Numbered from the stretch's first letter, positions 44,116 through 54,172 are shown. The stretch is 64,000 nucleotides of DNA from JADCRZ01 sp041751095 (GCA_041751095.1 JBGSYC010000036.1:112068-176067); one strand, 5' to 3'. Program-made: numbers and translations. The notes: generated by a model from the sequence alone, not told the origin.

Positions 44116-44457
44116 AGATAAGGCGGGAACAATTTCCGGATTGCACCCGGCAAAATTCCCGGATGATCCCCCGCCCGTTTTGTTCCAGGGTGAAAATACT
44201 TGCCGGAAAAGTGACAGCGTCGGGTATCTCAACACGCTGCCGGCATATTAACTTTTGAGGAAAAAGAATAAACCTAACAGTTTCTAAAAGTTTATTATTG
44301 AACGTTTCGTATAGGCCGTATTTTTTATCTTTGAATGGAGATGCTTAAACGCGGCATTTGATCTCCGGCAGCTTGAACCTTTTGACCTTAAAGGAGAAAT
44401 TAATCTGAGCAGGCGTTCACATGGTAAAGCACTTTGCTTTTCGAAAAAATAAAATTG
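44116..44457. other. Intergenic stretch with a promoter-like pair
   Basis: 342 bases without a gene. TATCTTTG at 44326-44333 matches the -7 box, with a weaker GTTTCG at 44304-44309 as a possible -33 box; this would drive the TPR gene at 44458. A minus-strand frame here is an antisense shadow of the previous gene. Confidence 0.4.
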
Positions 44458-45465
44458 ATGAAGTATTTTCTTTTTGTATGTTTAAGCTTCCTTGTTCTGA
44501 AATCGGGTGCCCAGTCCACCGACTCCAAAACCTTACAGGAAACGGCAAGAAACTTTTCCCGCCAGGGAGATTATGCAAATGCAGTGGTAGTTCTTAACAG
44601 GGCTCTTCAGGAGGATAAGGACAATATTGAACTAACCAGCGATCTTGCAATGGCTTTATACATGCAAAAGGATTACTTAAGGGCGCTGGAAATCATTAAA
44701 CCTGTTATCGAAGACAGTGATGCAGATGTGCAGACCTACCAGCTTGCAGGCATGATCTATAAAGGCCTGGGCCAGAAAAACGAATTAGAAAAGCTATACA
44801 AAAAAGGGATCAGGAAATTTCCCAAAAGCGGGGCTCTTTACAATGAATACGGTGAATTGCTATGGTATAGCCAGGATTTTACTGCCATTCGTCAATGGGA
44901 AAAAGGGATTGAAACTGACCCGAATTATTCCGGAAACTATTATAACGCCGCCAAATATTATTATTTCACGATGGACAAAATATGGAGCATTATTTATGGT
45001 GAAATTTTTGTAAACCTTGAAAGCTACAGCCGTCGGACGATTGAAGTAAAAAATATCCTGCTCAACAGTTACAAAAAATTGTTTGCAGACGCCGATATCA
45101 TGAAGAATCAGAACAGTAAAAATGAATTTGCCGTTGCTTATTTAAATACGATGAACCGCCAGTCTTCAATGGCTTCTATGGGCATAACCCCGGAGTCGTT
45201 AACAATGATCAGAACAAAATTTATCCTGGAGTGGGATGATAAATTTTCATCCCGGTTTCCTTTTCGCCTGTTTGAGTATCATCGGCAGCTATTAAAGGAA
45301 GGTCTGTTTGACGCTTATAACCAGTGGTTGTTTGGCCCGGTTCAAAACTTAACTGCTTTTCAAAATTGGACGAATACGCATGCGGAAGCTTATAAAGACT
45401 TCAACAATTTTTACCGCGGTCGTGTGTTTAAGCTCCCTGCCGGGCAAAATTATCAAAGCAAATAA
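44458..45465 (+). CDS. Exported tetratricopeptide-repeat protein
   Basis: 335 residues from the ATG at 44458, which begins a signal peptide (MKYFLFVCLSFLVLKSGAQ). About five TPR units occupy residues 25-170 (ARNFSRQGDYANAVVVLNRALQ, LAMALYMQKDYLRALEI, QLAGMIYKGLGQKNELEKLY). The rest is helical, without a known domain. Probably periplasmic or on the outer membrane, acting as a scaffold. An upstream TTG at 44434 would spoil the signal peptide. Confidence 0.82.
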   Translation: MKYFLFVCLSFLVLKSGAQSTDSKTLQETARNFSRQGDYANAVVVLNRALQEDKDNIELTSDLAMALYMQKDYLRALEIIKPVIEDSDADVQTYQLAGMIYKGLGQKNELEKLYKKGIRKFPKSGALYNEYGELLWYSQDFTAIRQWEKGIETDPNYSGNYYNAAKYYYFTMDKIWSIIYGEIFVNLESYSRRTIEVKNILLNSYKKLFADADIMKNQNSKNEFAVAYLNTMNRQSSMASMGITPESLTMIRTKFILEWDDKFSSRFPFRLFEYHRQLLKEGLFDAYNQWLFGPVQNLTAFQNWTNTHAEAYKDFNNFYRGRVFKLPAGQNYQSK

Positions 45466-45692
45466 TGCCGGTGAAGATTTCCTTTTCGGTAAGGTTTTTT
45501 GTATCTTGTTTTTATAACCTTTTATTCCTCATCTTACAAAACAAAAGCTTATTCAGGCACTGTTCTCCTGACTGACCGGTGAATGAAGCATCGCTTTGTG
45601 GAATGCGGCAATACGCCCGGTTGTTCCAGGTAAAGTGGAATTTTATGGAAGTTCGGCAAATACCCGTTTGTACACGTGAAAAAAGCTTTGTT

Positions 45693-47474
45693 ATGACAGA
45701 ACCTGCACGATTGTTTGATTGCATTCAATACCACCTCGACCGCACTCCCCTGGAAGTTATGCTTGCGGCGAAAGAAAACGGAATATGGCGGAAATACAGT
45801 ACACAGGAAGTTAGCGACCTGGTAAATAGATTAAGCGCCGGTTTATTAAATTTTGGACTGAAGCGGGGCGACATGAGTGAAGAAGGAAGGGATAAAGTAG
45901 CGATTCTATCTAAAAACCGGCCCGAATGGATCATTCTTGACCTTGCTGTTCAGCAGATAGCCGCTGTGCTTACTCCTATCTATCCAACGATTAACGTCAA
46001 CGACCTTGAATTCGTTTTAACCGACGCGGCAGTTAAGGTTGTATTTGTAAATGATGAAGATCTTTTTCACAAAGTTTTGAGCATCAGAGACCGGCTTCCG
46101 GACCTCCGGCAGATATACACATTTGACCATGTGGCCAACGCCGCTCACTGGAAGGAAGTGCTTGAGTTAAGTACCCCCGAAGCTATTCAAAACGTAAGAC
46201 TTATTGCTGACCAGATCCGTAGCGAAGACCTGGCGACCATTATCTATACTTCAGGAACGACCGGGATACCGAAAGGTGTGATGCTTAGCCACCGCAACAT
46301 ATTAAGCAATGTCATGGCAAGTATGCCGTGCTTCCCCCCGGGTGAAAATTTAAAGGCCCTTAGTTTCCTTCCGCTGAATCATATTTTTGAACGAATGGTC
46401 AGCTATATCTATCTTTTTAAAGGCACTTCAATATATTACGCCGAAGGATTGGACACCATAGGAGAAAACCTGAAAGAAGTAAAACCTCACTTATTTACAA
46501 CGGTTCCCCGCCTGCTGGAAAAAGTTTATGACCGGATCATGTCAAAAGGGCTGGAGCTCACAGGCGCAAAAAGGAAATTGTTTTTTTGGGCACATGAGCT
46601 TGCTACCAGATTCGAGATCAATACAAATCAGGGGATTGGTTATAACCTTCAACTTGCCCTTGCCAACAAGCTTATTTTTAGTAAATGGAGGGAAGGGCTT
46701 GGCAACGAGCTGAAGTGTATTGTTTCGGGAGGAGCTGCATGCCAGGTTCGCCTGATACGCATTTTCACCGCAGCTAAAATCCCGATTATGGAAGGGTATG
46801 GTCTTACGGAAACATCTCCCGTCATCAGCGTAAACCGTTATGAAGTTAAAGGACGAATGTTCGGCACGGTCGGGCCGCTAATCGAGGGTGTAGAGGTTAA
46901 GATCGCGGAAGATGGTGAGATATTAACCAAGGGTCCCAATGTAATGATGGGCTATTACAAACGTCCCGAATTAACGGCAGAAAGTATAGTAGACGGATGG
47001 TATCACACTGGTGATATCGGTATGATGGTTGAAAATGAATTCCTTAAAATTACCGACCGTAAAAAGGAATTGTTTAAAACAAGTGGCGGCAAATATGTAG
47101 CCCCGCTTCCTATCGAAAACAAACTAAAAGAATCTGTATTTGTTGAGCAGGTGATGGTAGTTGGAGCAGAAATGAAATATGTAGGGGCTTTGATCGTTCC
47201 TTCATTTCCAAACCTGAAAGACTGGATGAGAAATCATAATATTCCTTTTACAACAAATGAGCAGGTAATACGCCATCCAAAAGTGCTTGAACTTTTTAAG
47301 GAGCTTGTTGAAAGCTTTAATAAGTTTTTTAACCATGTTGAACAGATCAAACGGTTTGAATTATTGCCAGACGAATGGAGTGTTGAGAGTGGCGAGATGA
47401 CACCCAAGCTTAGTCTTAAACGTAAAGTGGTTGTTGAGAAATACCGTGAATCGATAGAACGGCTGTATGCGTGA
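45693..47474 (+). CDS. Long-chain fatty-acid--CoA ligase (AMP-forming)
   Basis: 593 residues from the ATG at 45693 (MTEPARLFDCIQYHLDRTP). Activates fatty acids to acyl-CoA through an acyl-AMP. Visible are the P-loop IIYTSGTTGIPKG, the MEGYGLTETSPV block, the YHTGDIG motif and the C-terminal DRKKELFKTSGGKYVAP with the catalytic Lys region. It is of the FadD15/ACSBG type. Longer in-frame starts upstream (from 45579) add unconserved residues. Monocistronic by spacing. Confidence 0.94.
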   Translation: MTEPARLFDCIQYHLDRTPLEVMLAAKENGIWRKYSTQEVSDLVNRLSAGLLNFGLKRGDMSEEGRDKVAILSKNRPEWIILDLAVQQIAAVLTPIYPTINVNDLEFVLTDAAVKVVFVNDEDLFHKVLSIRDRLPDLRQIYTFDHVANAAHWKEVLELSTPEAIQNVRLIADQIRSEDLATIIYTSGTTGIPKGVMLSHRNILSNVMASMPCFPPGENLKALSFLPLNHIFERMVSYIYLFKGTSIYYAEGLDTIGENLKEVKPHLFTTVPRLLEKVYDRIMSKGLELTGAKRKLFFWAHELATRFEINTNQGIGYNLQLALANKLIFSKWREGLGNELKCIVSGGAACQVRLIRIFTAAKIPIMEGYGLTETSPVISVNRYEVKGRMFGTVGPLIEGVEVKIAEDGEILTKGPNVMMGYYKRPELTAESIVDGWYHTGDIGMMVENEFLKITDRKKELFKTSGGKYVAPLPIENKLKESVFVEQVMVVGAEMKYVGALIVPSFPNLKDWMRNHNIPFTTNEQVIRHPKVLELFKELVESFNKFFNHVEQIKRFELLPDEWSVESGEMTPKLSLKRKVVVEKYRESIERLYA

Positions 47475-47622
47475 TGCCCTAAGCGGAAAAATCTTTCTAT
47501 AGATAAGTAATTATATGCAGCAGGGAGAGGATAGCCCGAAGATGTCTTTTGATGGGCAGAGATATCCAGGGTACCATGGCGGGGGTTCCTAAAAAGTTAT
47601 ATATTCACACGAAATCATATCT

Positions 47623-50600
47623 GTGTCACCCGAAATAACAGGCCTTCCGGAAAGACTTTGTTTTAAGTACTTACCAGCATTTGCAAAATTTGTCCGCGAT
47701 GAGCACCTGAGTGAATATAATGAAGAGCAGCTACGGCTATTCAGGGAATTCAAAGTGCCTCTGTTAAAATATTTTGAGTCGATGACGGAAGATCAGTTGT
47801 CTGAACTTTCGAAAATTTCATCCCATGAGTTCCTTACGTTCCTTGTACAGAATAAAGCGCAGGACCAGATCGCAGAAGCCTTAAAGAAGTGGCTTTCCGA
47901 CCAATTGCCAAGGGTGGCCCGTGAGCAAATTGTGGCGGAAGACATCACCCTGGTAAGCTTTGTGAGAAAACAGGTTTTTCTTACATTCCTCCCGCAATAC
48001 ACATCGGACCCCGCCATGATAATTGCCATTACCCGGGAAATTGATGTATTCATTATGAGATCGGAAACCGCATCGACAAACGCCTTTATACAACTTTTAA
48101 AGGACCGCATAAACGAGGAGGCGCATTTCAATGAAAGAATTACCCATACATTACCAGGGATCGTATATGTTCACGATCTGGTTAAGCAACAGGATATTTA
48201 CTTACATGCAAAGGTAAACACGGAGGCAGGGTATACGGAAGATGAGTTACAGACAATGGGAACTATGCTGTTCGTCCGCCTCACACATCCCGATGATCGT
48301 AAAGCAGCAGATAAACACCATAACGATCTGTTGTCAACCAAAGATGCAGCAATAAGATCGTTTGAATTCAGACTTAAAGCGAAGAATGGCGGATACCGAT
48401 GGCATCGCAGTTATGAATCTGTTTTCCGGCGGGCCGAAAATGCGCAGGTCTGGCAAATTATCGGCTTTGCATTTGACATCCAGGAGGAGAAAGACATTGC
48501 GGAAAAATTAAAATACCGGGAAGATCAATTACTCGAAGCGCAACGGCTGGCAGGTATGGGTAGCTTCGAATGGGATATATCATCACGCGGGGCCGTTGTT
48601 ACCCCCCAGGTATTTAATATCCTTCAGTTAAAAAGAAGTGACAATTTCGACGCATTTATATCAAACGTTCATCCACATGATAAAAAGCGGGTACAGCTTG
48701 CCGTTGAAAAAGCCATAAGCGAGCAGGGCATTTATGACTGTGAATACCGGTACATCGCCAATAATACGGAGAAGGTTCTCTGGTCACGGGGCACGATCTC
48801 TTATAAGGACAATGAGCCCGTAATGAAAGGTACGATAATGGATGTCACTGACAGGTATCATATGATTCAACGTTTACAAAGTAGTGAAGAACTATACAAA
48901 CAGGCACAGGCGGCCACCCATATCGGAAATTACACCCTTGATTTAACCACCAATAAACTTCACTGGTCGGATGAACTTTACCGTATTTATGAAATTGAGC
49001 TTCATAAGGAAATAACAAGGGAAGAACTTGCTCTATACAATCACCCCGACGACGTTCAGTTGGTAAGTCAACATATCGCGCGATCACTTGAAACCGGTAA
49101 ACCTTTTGATTTTTACTACCGCATAATTGTAAACAGTAACAAAATAAAAATTCTTCATGCAAAGGGCGAACTGCTAAGAAATGAAACAGGCCAGGTTTAC
49201 AGGATGTTTGGAACCGCTCAGGATGTTACCGAAAGGCAACAGTTGATTGAACGGCTTCAGCAAAGTGAAGAGCTGTATAAACAGGCGCAGGCACTTACGC
49301 ATATTGGCAACTGGTCGTGGGATATTATAAAAAATGAGCTCAGCTGGTCAGAAGAACTGTACAATATATTTGAGATGGACCTTCGAAAAGAAAAGATCAG
49401 CCTTGAAAAGTTTATCGGTTGTATACACCCGGAAGATAAGGACAACATTCTCCTGAATATAAAAAAGCCGCATGACCTTTATTACCGGATTATTGTTGGA
49501 AACGAAAAGATAAAGTTTGTCCACGGAAAGGGTGAGGTATTGCTTGATGAAAATGATGTTCCCTGCAAAATGATTGGAACCTCCCAGGATGTCACCGAAG
49601 AAAAATTAGTTGAGAGGCAGTTACTTGAAAACCAAAACTTTATTCAAAAGATCGCTGACGCTACTCCTTCGATAATTACTTCTTATAACATTCACACCGG
49701 CAAGTATTCATTTGTGAACCAGGGGCTTAAAAAGTTATTGGGTTACGAACCACAACAGGTTCTTACAGAAGGGATTGCTTTTATTGCAAACCTTGTCCAT
49801 CCTGAAGATATTGCAGGTATTACCGAGAAAAATTCAAGGGCGCTTGAAGCAGCCAACTCGGGCGACATGTTGGTAAGCAATGATATCATTGCAGAATTTC
49901 AGTACAGAATGCTTCATAAAAATGGGAAATACCGGTGGTTTCATACGTATGGGACAGTTTTCGACCGCAACGCCAACGGCCTTGTTGAAAATGTGCTGAA
50001 TATTTCGCTTGATGTTACAGAAAGGATGGAAGTAGAGCAGGTTCTGTTTGAAAAGAACCTCGAGCTGCAGCAATCTAATGCAAGCCTGGAGGAATTTGCT
50101 TACGTTGCCAGCCACGACCTCCAGGAACCGCTGCGTAAGATTTCCACTTTTGGGGACAGGTTGCTGACCACTCAACATGAAAGCCTTGATGATGAGGGTA
50201 GATTATACTTGCAGAAGATTATCACTTCTGCCATTCGAATGCAAAAAATGATCAATGATGTTTTATCCCTTTCCATGATTTCAGGAAACAAGTCGTTCCA
50301 AACGTATAGCCTGCAAAAAATACTGAATGAAGTGTTAATAGCTTTAGAACATAAAATAGAAGAAAAGAAAGCGGTTATACATGCAGGTAATCTTCCTATC
50401 GCTGATGTTATTCCATCCCAGTTCAGGCAGCTGTTTCAGAACCTGATCACAAATTCTCTGAAATTTGCCCGCCGGGATATTGAGCCTCAGATCAATATCT
50501 CTTCAAATTATCTGCATCACCGCGAAGTAAAACAGTACAATCTTGCAAAGGCCAACCGCTACCTTCAGATCGTTTTTACAGATAACGGAATCGGGTTTAA

Positions 50601-50781
50601 TTCAATCTTTGCTGAAAAAATATTTGTGATTTTTCAACGCCTGCACGGTAAAAGTGAGTACGAAGGCACGGGTATCGGGCTATCCATTTGTAAAAAAATA
50701 ATTGAAAATCACGGAGGCGTAATTTATGCCTCAGGCAAAGAGAACAGTGGTGCGAGCTTTCAGATGATCATTCCTGCGTAA
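47623..50781 (+). CDS. Soluble multi-PAS sensor histidine kinase
   Basis: 1052 residues with a GTG start at 47623. An N-terminal all-helical domain (about 1-165) is followed by five PAS/PAC units (about 170-290, 300-410, 415-535, 540-660 and 665-805), HisKA with the phospho-acceptor in FAYVASHDLQEPLRKI, and an HATPase domain (NLITNSLKFAR, DNGIGFN, GTGIGLSICKKI). No membrane helix is seen, so it senses cytoplasmic signals. PAS 3 and PAS 4 are close copies, so an internal duplication has occurred. No response regulator is adjacent; the nearest is at 53.7 kb. It faces the esterase gene across a terminator. Confidence 0.93.
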   Translation: MSPEITGLPERLCFKYLPAFAKFVRDEHLSEYNEEQLRLFREFKVPLLKYFESMTEDQLSELSKISSHEFLTFLVQNKAQDQIAEALKKWLSDQLPRVAREQIVAEDITLVSFVRKQVFLTFLPQYTSDPAMIIAITREIDVFIMRSETASTNAFIQLLKDRINEEAHFNERITHTLPGIVYVHDLVKQQDIYLHAKVNTEAGYTEDELQTMGTMLFVRLTHPDDRKAADKHHNDLLSTKDAAIRSFEFRLKAKNGGYRWHRSYESVFRRAENAQVWQIIGFAFDIQEEKDIAEKLKYREDQLLEAQRLAGMGSFEWDISSRGAVVTPQVFNILQLKRSDNFDAFISNVHPHDKKRVQLAVEKAISEQGIYDCEYRYIANNTEKVLWSRGTISYKDNEPVMKGTIMDVTDRYHMIQRLQSSEELYKQAQAATHIGNYTLDLTTNKLHWSDELYRIYEIELHKEITREELALYNHPDDVQLVSQHIARSLETGKPFDFYYRIIVNSNKIKILHAKGELLRNETGQVYRMFGTAQDVTERQQLIERLQQSEELYKQAQALTHIGNWSWDIIKNELSWSEELYNIFEMDLRKEKISLEKFIGCIHPEDKDNILLNIKKPHDLYYRIIVGNEKIKFVHGKGEVLLDENDVPCKMIGTSQDVTEEKLVERQLLENQNFIQKIADATPSIITSYNIHTGKYSFVNQGLKKLLGYEPQQVLTEGIAFIANLVHPEDIAGITEKNSRALEAANSGDMLVSNDIIAEFQYRMLHKNGKYRWFHTYGTVFDRNANGLVENVLNISLDVTERMEVEQVLFEKNLELQQSNASLEEFAYVASHDLQEPLRKISTFGDRLLTTQHESLDDEGRLYLQKIITSAIRMQKMINDVLSLSMISGNKSFQTYSLQKILNEVLIALEHKIEEKKAVIHAGNLPIADVIPSQFRQLFQNLITNSLKFARRDIEPQINISSNYLHHREVKQYNLAKANRYLQIVFTDNGIGFNSIFAEKIFVIFQRLHGKSEYEGTGIGLSICKKIIENHGGVIYASGKENSGASFQMIIPA

Positions 50782-50820
50782 GGCAGTGCGTTTCAGATGG
50801 TAAAAAATAAAAATACTAAA

Positions 50821-50843
50821 ACAGCCGGAAAAAATCCGGCTGT
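50821..50843. terminator. Hairpin between the converging kinase and esterase genes
   Basis: ACAGCCGGA (50821-50829) pairs perfectly with TCCGGCTGT (50835-50843) around a five-A loop. It lies between two convergent stops (50781 and 50880) and may end transcription in both directions. Confidence 0.7.
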
Positions 50844-50879
50844 GCTAACAGGTTGGCTAACCTGGAGAAACAGAAGCGC

Positions 50880-51707
50880 CTATTTTTTATATTGTAACAT
50901 CCATTCGTAGATGTTCATATTTTCTTCTTTATAAAACGGGTTTGTTGCTTTTTCCCACGCATTGTGTCCACCGGAGGGGAATAATGTAAACTTTGGAGCA
51001 AGAACAGGATTGAACATATTCACCTTTTTAATAAATTCTTTAACTTTTGTACTGGATACTACTGGATCATCTTCATTTTGGAAGCTCCAGACCGGAAGAC
51101 CGGACTGAGCGGTTTTACGTGCTCCATTATCGTCGGGGTAATTTGGCACGCCGGAAATAGGCACAATAGCGGCAACCTCAGACAGAGATTCAACCCCCGT
51201 CTCCCAGCTTAAAACTGAACCCATGCTCAAGCCTGTAAGGTAAACACGCCGGCTGTCTACCCGGTAGTTCTTTTTAGCAAAAGTGATCAACGTTTTAATT
51301 TCAGCCGGTGAAGGGAATCTTGTAAACTGGGGCGCCATTATAATGAAAGAAAAATGCTGATCATTTACATCAAAACTTGCCGGAAACTTTTTCTCCGCCA
51401 ATAATCGCGCAACGCCGTCAATAAGCACTAAATTTAATTGTGATGATCCATCACCGAATGTACCACCTCCATGTAATGTTATCAGCAGCGGGTAATTTTT
51501 CGACGTTGAATCGTATTTTGATGGAAGCCCGATAATATACCCGTTAGACGCGTCATTGATTTTCTTCTTGACCGGTATCATAACAGGTGGCTCCGTTTCT
51601 ACCAATGCGTTGTTTGCCTCTTTACGGGGATCTGTTTTATTTGCATCTTTTTTACACGCAAATAAAAATAGTGCAGGCAGCAGGTACCAAAACAGCTTTG
51701 TGTTCAT
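50880..51707 (-). CDS. Lipoprotein alpha/beta-hydrolase (esterase, PHB-depolymerase/prolyl-oligopeptidase-like)
   Basis: 275 residues. The signal peptide ends FLFAC with a lipidated Cys at 18. The hydrolase core has the oxyanion strand ITLHGGG (about 76-82), the nucleophile Ser161 in GLSMGS, an acidic residue in NEDDPV and the His in SGGHNAWE. This matches esterases related to LpqC/feruloyl esterases. Substrate unknown; it probably acts at the cell surface or in the periplasm. Confidence 0.85.
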   Translation of the reverse strand: MNTKLFWYLLPALFLFACKKDANKTDPRKEANNALVETEPPVMIPVKKKINDASNGYIIGLPSKYDSTSKNYPLLITLHGGGTFGDGSSQLNLVLIDGVARLLAEKKFPASFDVNDQHFSFIIMAPQFTRFPSPAEIKTLITFAKKNYRVDSRRVYLTGLSMGSVLSWETGVESLSEVAAIVPISGVPNYPDDNGARKTAQSGLPVWSFQNEDDPVVSSTKVKEFIKKVNMFNPVLAPKFTLFPSGGHNAWEKATNPFYKEENMNIYEWMLQYKK

Positions 51708-51949
51708 TAGGGCAGAATTAAAGGTTGAAAAAATACGGATAAGGGAAAACGCCTAGTCAGTATAGGTTATTCAACAATTACGCCATAAATATTGAAGAAA
51801 AACAAAAAAGAAAAATTCAACATTTCCTGAGACAGAAATCTGAAAGATTAATACGTGTCAGATTTGCAATAATCCTTGTAAATTAACGTGTTAAACTAAA
51901 TGAGTGCCACCCGAATCGCCGACCTAATTATATTTAAACATATAATCGC

Positions 51950-52894
51950 ATGAATATTTACCTCAGGGTTTTTTTGATGTGTCATTTTTCTTTGTTGTCC
52001 GGGTGTTCGGTATTGACGCAAAATCAGGTTAAAAACATTAACACTTTTGCAGTCTCTGCAAAAAAGTATATCGATTTTCCAGGGGAGGTTTTAAAGAAGA
52101 GGGCTGAGCTTCATTTAAACAATGAGCTTCTTGAAGCAAGTCAATTTTCCAATCCCGTGGAAATCAACCGGAAAGTGATGGATGCGCGTAATCATTATAA
52201 ATCAGCTATCCGGCTCTCCGACAAATTCGACCTTTCCATAAAGCTGCTTCAAAAGTATTCGGTATTACTGGCTGCATTAAGTGCCGGAAAATATGAGAAG
52301 GAATTAGATGCCAGCACGAAGAGTCTTGGAAACAGTTTAACAGAAGCGGTTGAATTATATAATGCTTCCGTGCCCGATAAACTTCCTGCCGTCATCGGAA
52401 AGCAAATATCCGGCATTGTGCTCCTGGCCGGATCCAGGATAACAAAGGCAAAGCAGGCAAAGGCACTGAAAAGATATATTCCTGCAGGTGATATGTTGGT
52501 TCAAAACACCATCCAAAATCTTACAGAGGTTCTCGATTCGGATTCGTTTGCCGGGGCAAACGGCATTACCTTCCCGGGGCTTAAAGCACTGTTGCAACTG
52601 GAATACGACAATTACCTTGCAAATTATAAAAATATCATGTTCTCGGATACGTTAGGGATATCTCACGGTTCAATGATCACTTACAATGCAGGCCTGGATA
52701 CTTTTGAGAAAGTTGAAATGCTCAGAAAGAAAAGTGTAGAAGGAGCCAGGAAACTGTTAAGGGCCCATCAGAAGCTGCTTGCGGAGATTAAATCAAGAAA
52801 AAACATTAAGGAACTTATAAAAGAAACGCAGGATTTGATGGCAGATGTTCAGGAACTGAATAAATTGTTAAACACCTTTGTAAATAAAAGTTAG
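51950..52894 (+). CDS. Helical lipoprotein of unknown function (cluster gene 1 of 3)
   Basis: 314 residues. The signal peptide ends LLSGC (lipidated Cys at 19). The rest is almost wholly helical, with a long Lys/Leu-rich coiled coil at about 255-314 (HQKLLAEIKSRKNIKELIKE). I do not recognise the family. The next gene starts 26 bp downstream and is also helical, so the two may form a bundle. Confidence 0.78.
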   Translation: MNIYLRVFLMCHFSLLSGCSVLTQNQVKNINTFAVSAKKYIDFPGEVLKKRAELHLNNELLEASQFSNPVEINRKVMDARNHYKSAIRLSDKFDLSIKLLQKYSVLLAALSAGKYEKELDASTKSLGNSLTEAVELYNASVPDKLPAVIGKQISGIVLLAGSRITKAKQAKALKRYIPAGDMLVQNTIQNLTEVLDSDSFAGANGITFPGLKALLQLEYDNYLANYKNIMFSDTLGISHGSMITYNAGLDTFEKVEMLRKKSVEGARKLLRAHQKLLAEIKSRKNIKELIKETQDLMADVQELNKLLNTFVNKS

Positions 52895-52919
52895 CCCTCT
52901 TATTATATCTGATATTATT

Positions 52920-53258
52920 ATGAACACTGAGATATTAAATACAATCAGGCAGATCAGGGAAGTGATCAGCGAACTCCAGACTGAGCTGAATAATTCCCAT
53001 TCAGCACAAGAGAAACAATTGCTTGAGAAAGCACTAAATAATTTGTTTGCCCAGGAAAATATATTGCTGAATGAGATACTGCAGGCAATGGTTGATAAGG
53101 TTAATGCGGCTAATGGTGAATTAAAATCCCTTGTTGCGGAGATGGAACAATCGGCTAAAAAAATAGCGGAGCTCAGCGGCAAAATAAAAAAGATATCAAA
53201 TGTGATTGGAACGCTCGTTGAAATCACATCGAAAGCCATTGGTGCCGGAATAATTTAA
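52920..53258 (+). CDS. Small coiled-coil protein (cluster gene 2 of 3)
   Basis: 112 residues, nearly all helical, with heptad patterns over residues 5-100 (IRQIREVISELQTELNN, ELKSLVAEMEQSAKKIAELS) and a hydrophobic Gly-rich end (IGTLVEITSKAIGAGII). The tail could insert into or touch a membrane. No signal peptide. Family unknown. It ends 2 bp before the next start, so the two genes are coupled. Confidence 0.75.
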   Translation: MNTEILNTIRQIREVISELQTELNNSHSAQEKQLLEKALNNLFAQENILLNEILQAMVDKVNAANGELKSLVAEMEQSAKKIAELSGKIKKISNVIGTLVEITSKAIGAGII

Positions 53259-53260
53259 CC

Positions 53261-53557
53261 ATGCCAGTTAGTACTGATAGTGGGCTACAGCGACCTGACA
53301 CAATGAATTTGCGGGGATGTCGTTATAGTTTAAATGATATACCCATGAACCCCGGACATTTTCAGCAAACTGTTATTGGCTCAGATTACCTAAATTATAA
53401 CCGGTCATATCCAATTGATATGTTGCTTGATTACTTACTTGGCTTAAAAAGCATGAAGGAAGATAGCAGGGATAATAAAGGTTCGTATTTGGAATATGAG
53501 CTGGAAATACAGGCTACGAAGGAGATACTTAAGCGTGTAACCTCAACGCTCCGGTAG
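53261..53557 (+). CDS. Small soluble protein (cluster gene 3 of 3)
   Basis: 98 residues. The N-terminal third (MPVSTDSGLQRPDTMNLRGC) is polar and probably disordered; the C-terminal half is helical (PIDMLLDYLLGLKSMKEDSR). Family unknown. The start lies 2 bp past the previous stop. An internal ATG at 53303 would also be possible. Confidence 0.6.
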   Translation: MPVSTDSGLQRPDTMNLRGCRYSLNDIPMNPGHFQQTVIGSDYLNYNRSYPIDMLLDYLLGLKSMKEDSRDNKGSYLEYELEIQATKEILKRVTSTLR

Positions 53558-53722
53558 TTACCCCAAACGTCTTTTTCAGGCGTAATTAAACATGAAGAGG
53601 ATGTGCTGATATGCTTTTTGGAATTTCATTTGCCTTGGAAGTATGTGTGTTACATGCAGGATTTATAACCATCTGAAAGCAATACCATCTGATGTAGCGA
53701 ACACCGGGAGTAAGCTCACCTC

Positions 53723-54172
53723 CTAAGGAATGCCGGAAATACGCGCAGCATCAATGATACCTGAAATACAAAACTGCTTTTCAAAACAAGTGACAATGGT
53801 ATTGTAGATCGTTTCCGGGTCGGAATCTTTGCCAAGATAGGAATTAGCCCCTTTTTCCATCAGTGTCCATACCAGCGATGGATCATTATTCATTGTAAGC
53901 ATAATCACACGGATATTTATAAACCTGGCTTTTATAAGCCGCAATGCTTCTATCCCATCCATGACGGGCATTTGCATATCTAACAACACAACATCAGGTT
54001 GAACATTCTGAAGCTGATCTAAAAGATTTGCACCATTTGTAGCCTCCAGGATGATATCAATATCCTGATAAGGGCTTAAGGCAATTTTAACGCCCTGCCT
54101 GAATATGTTGTGATCATCAGCGATAGCAACCTTGATACGAAATTGCGGTTCACAATTCATCATATAGAACAT
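53723..54172 (-). CDS. Receiver-only response regulator (NarL-type without output domain)
   Basis: 149 residues. The receiver domain shows the acidic pair in AIADDH, the phospho-acceptor Asp65 in VVLLDMQMPVMDG, and the Thr and Lys positions in IMLTMNN and YLGKDS. Sequence is most like NarL/FixJ receivers, but it stops after about 25 residues past the receiver, where a LuxR-type DNA-binding domain would begin, and no HTH can be read downstream in any minus frame. It may be a truncated gene or a CheY-like phosphate carrier, perhaps for the orphan kinase at 47.6 kb. Confidence 0.85.
   Translation of the reverse strand: MFYMMNCEPQFRIKVAIADDHNIFRQGVKIALSPYQDIDIILEATNGANLLDQLQNVQPDVVLLDMQMPVMDGIEALRLIKARFINIRVIMLTMNNDPSLVWTLMEKGANSYLGKDSDPETIYNTIVTCFEKQFCISGIIDAARISGIP

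Noticed and set aside
43855..44235. 126-codon minus-strand frame
   Set aside because: Antisense shadow of the small gene after DUF1015, without family-like features.
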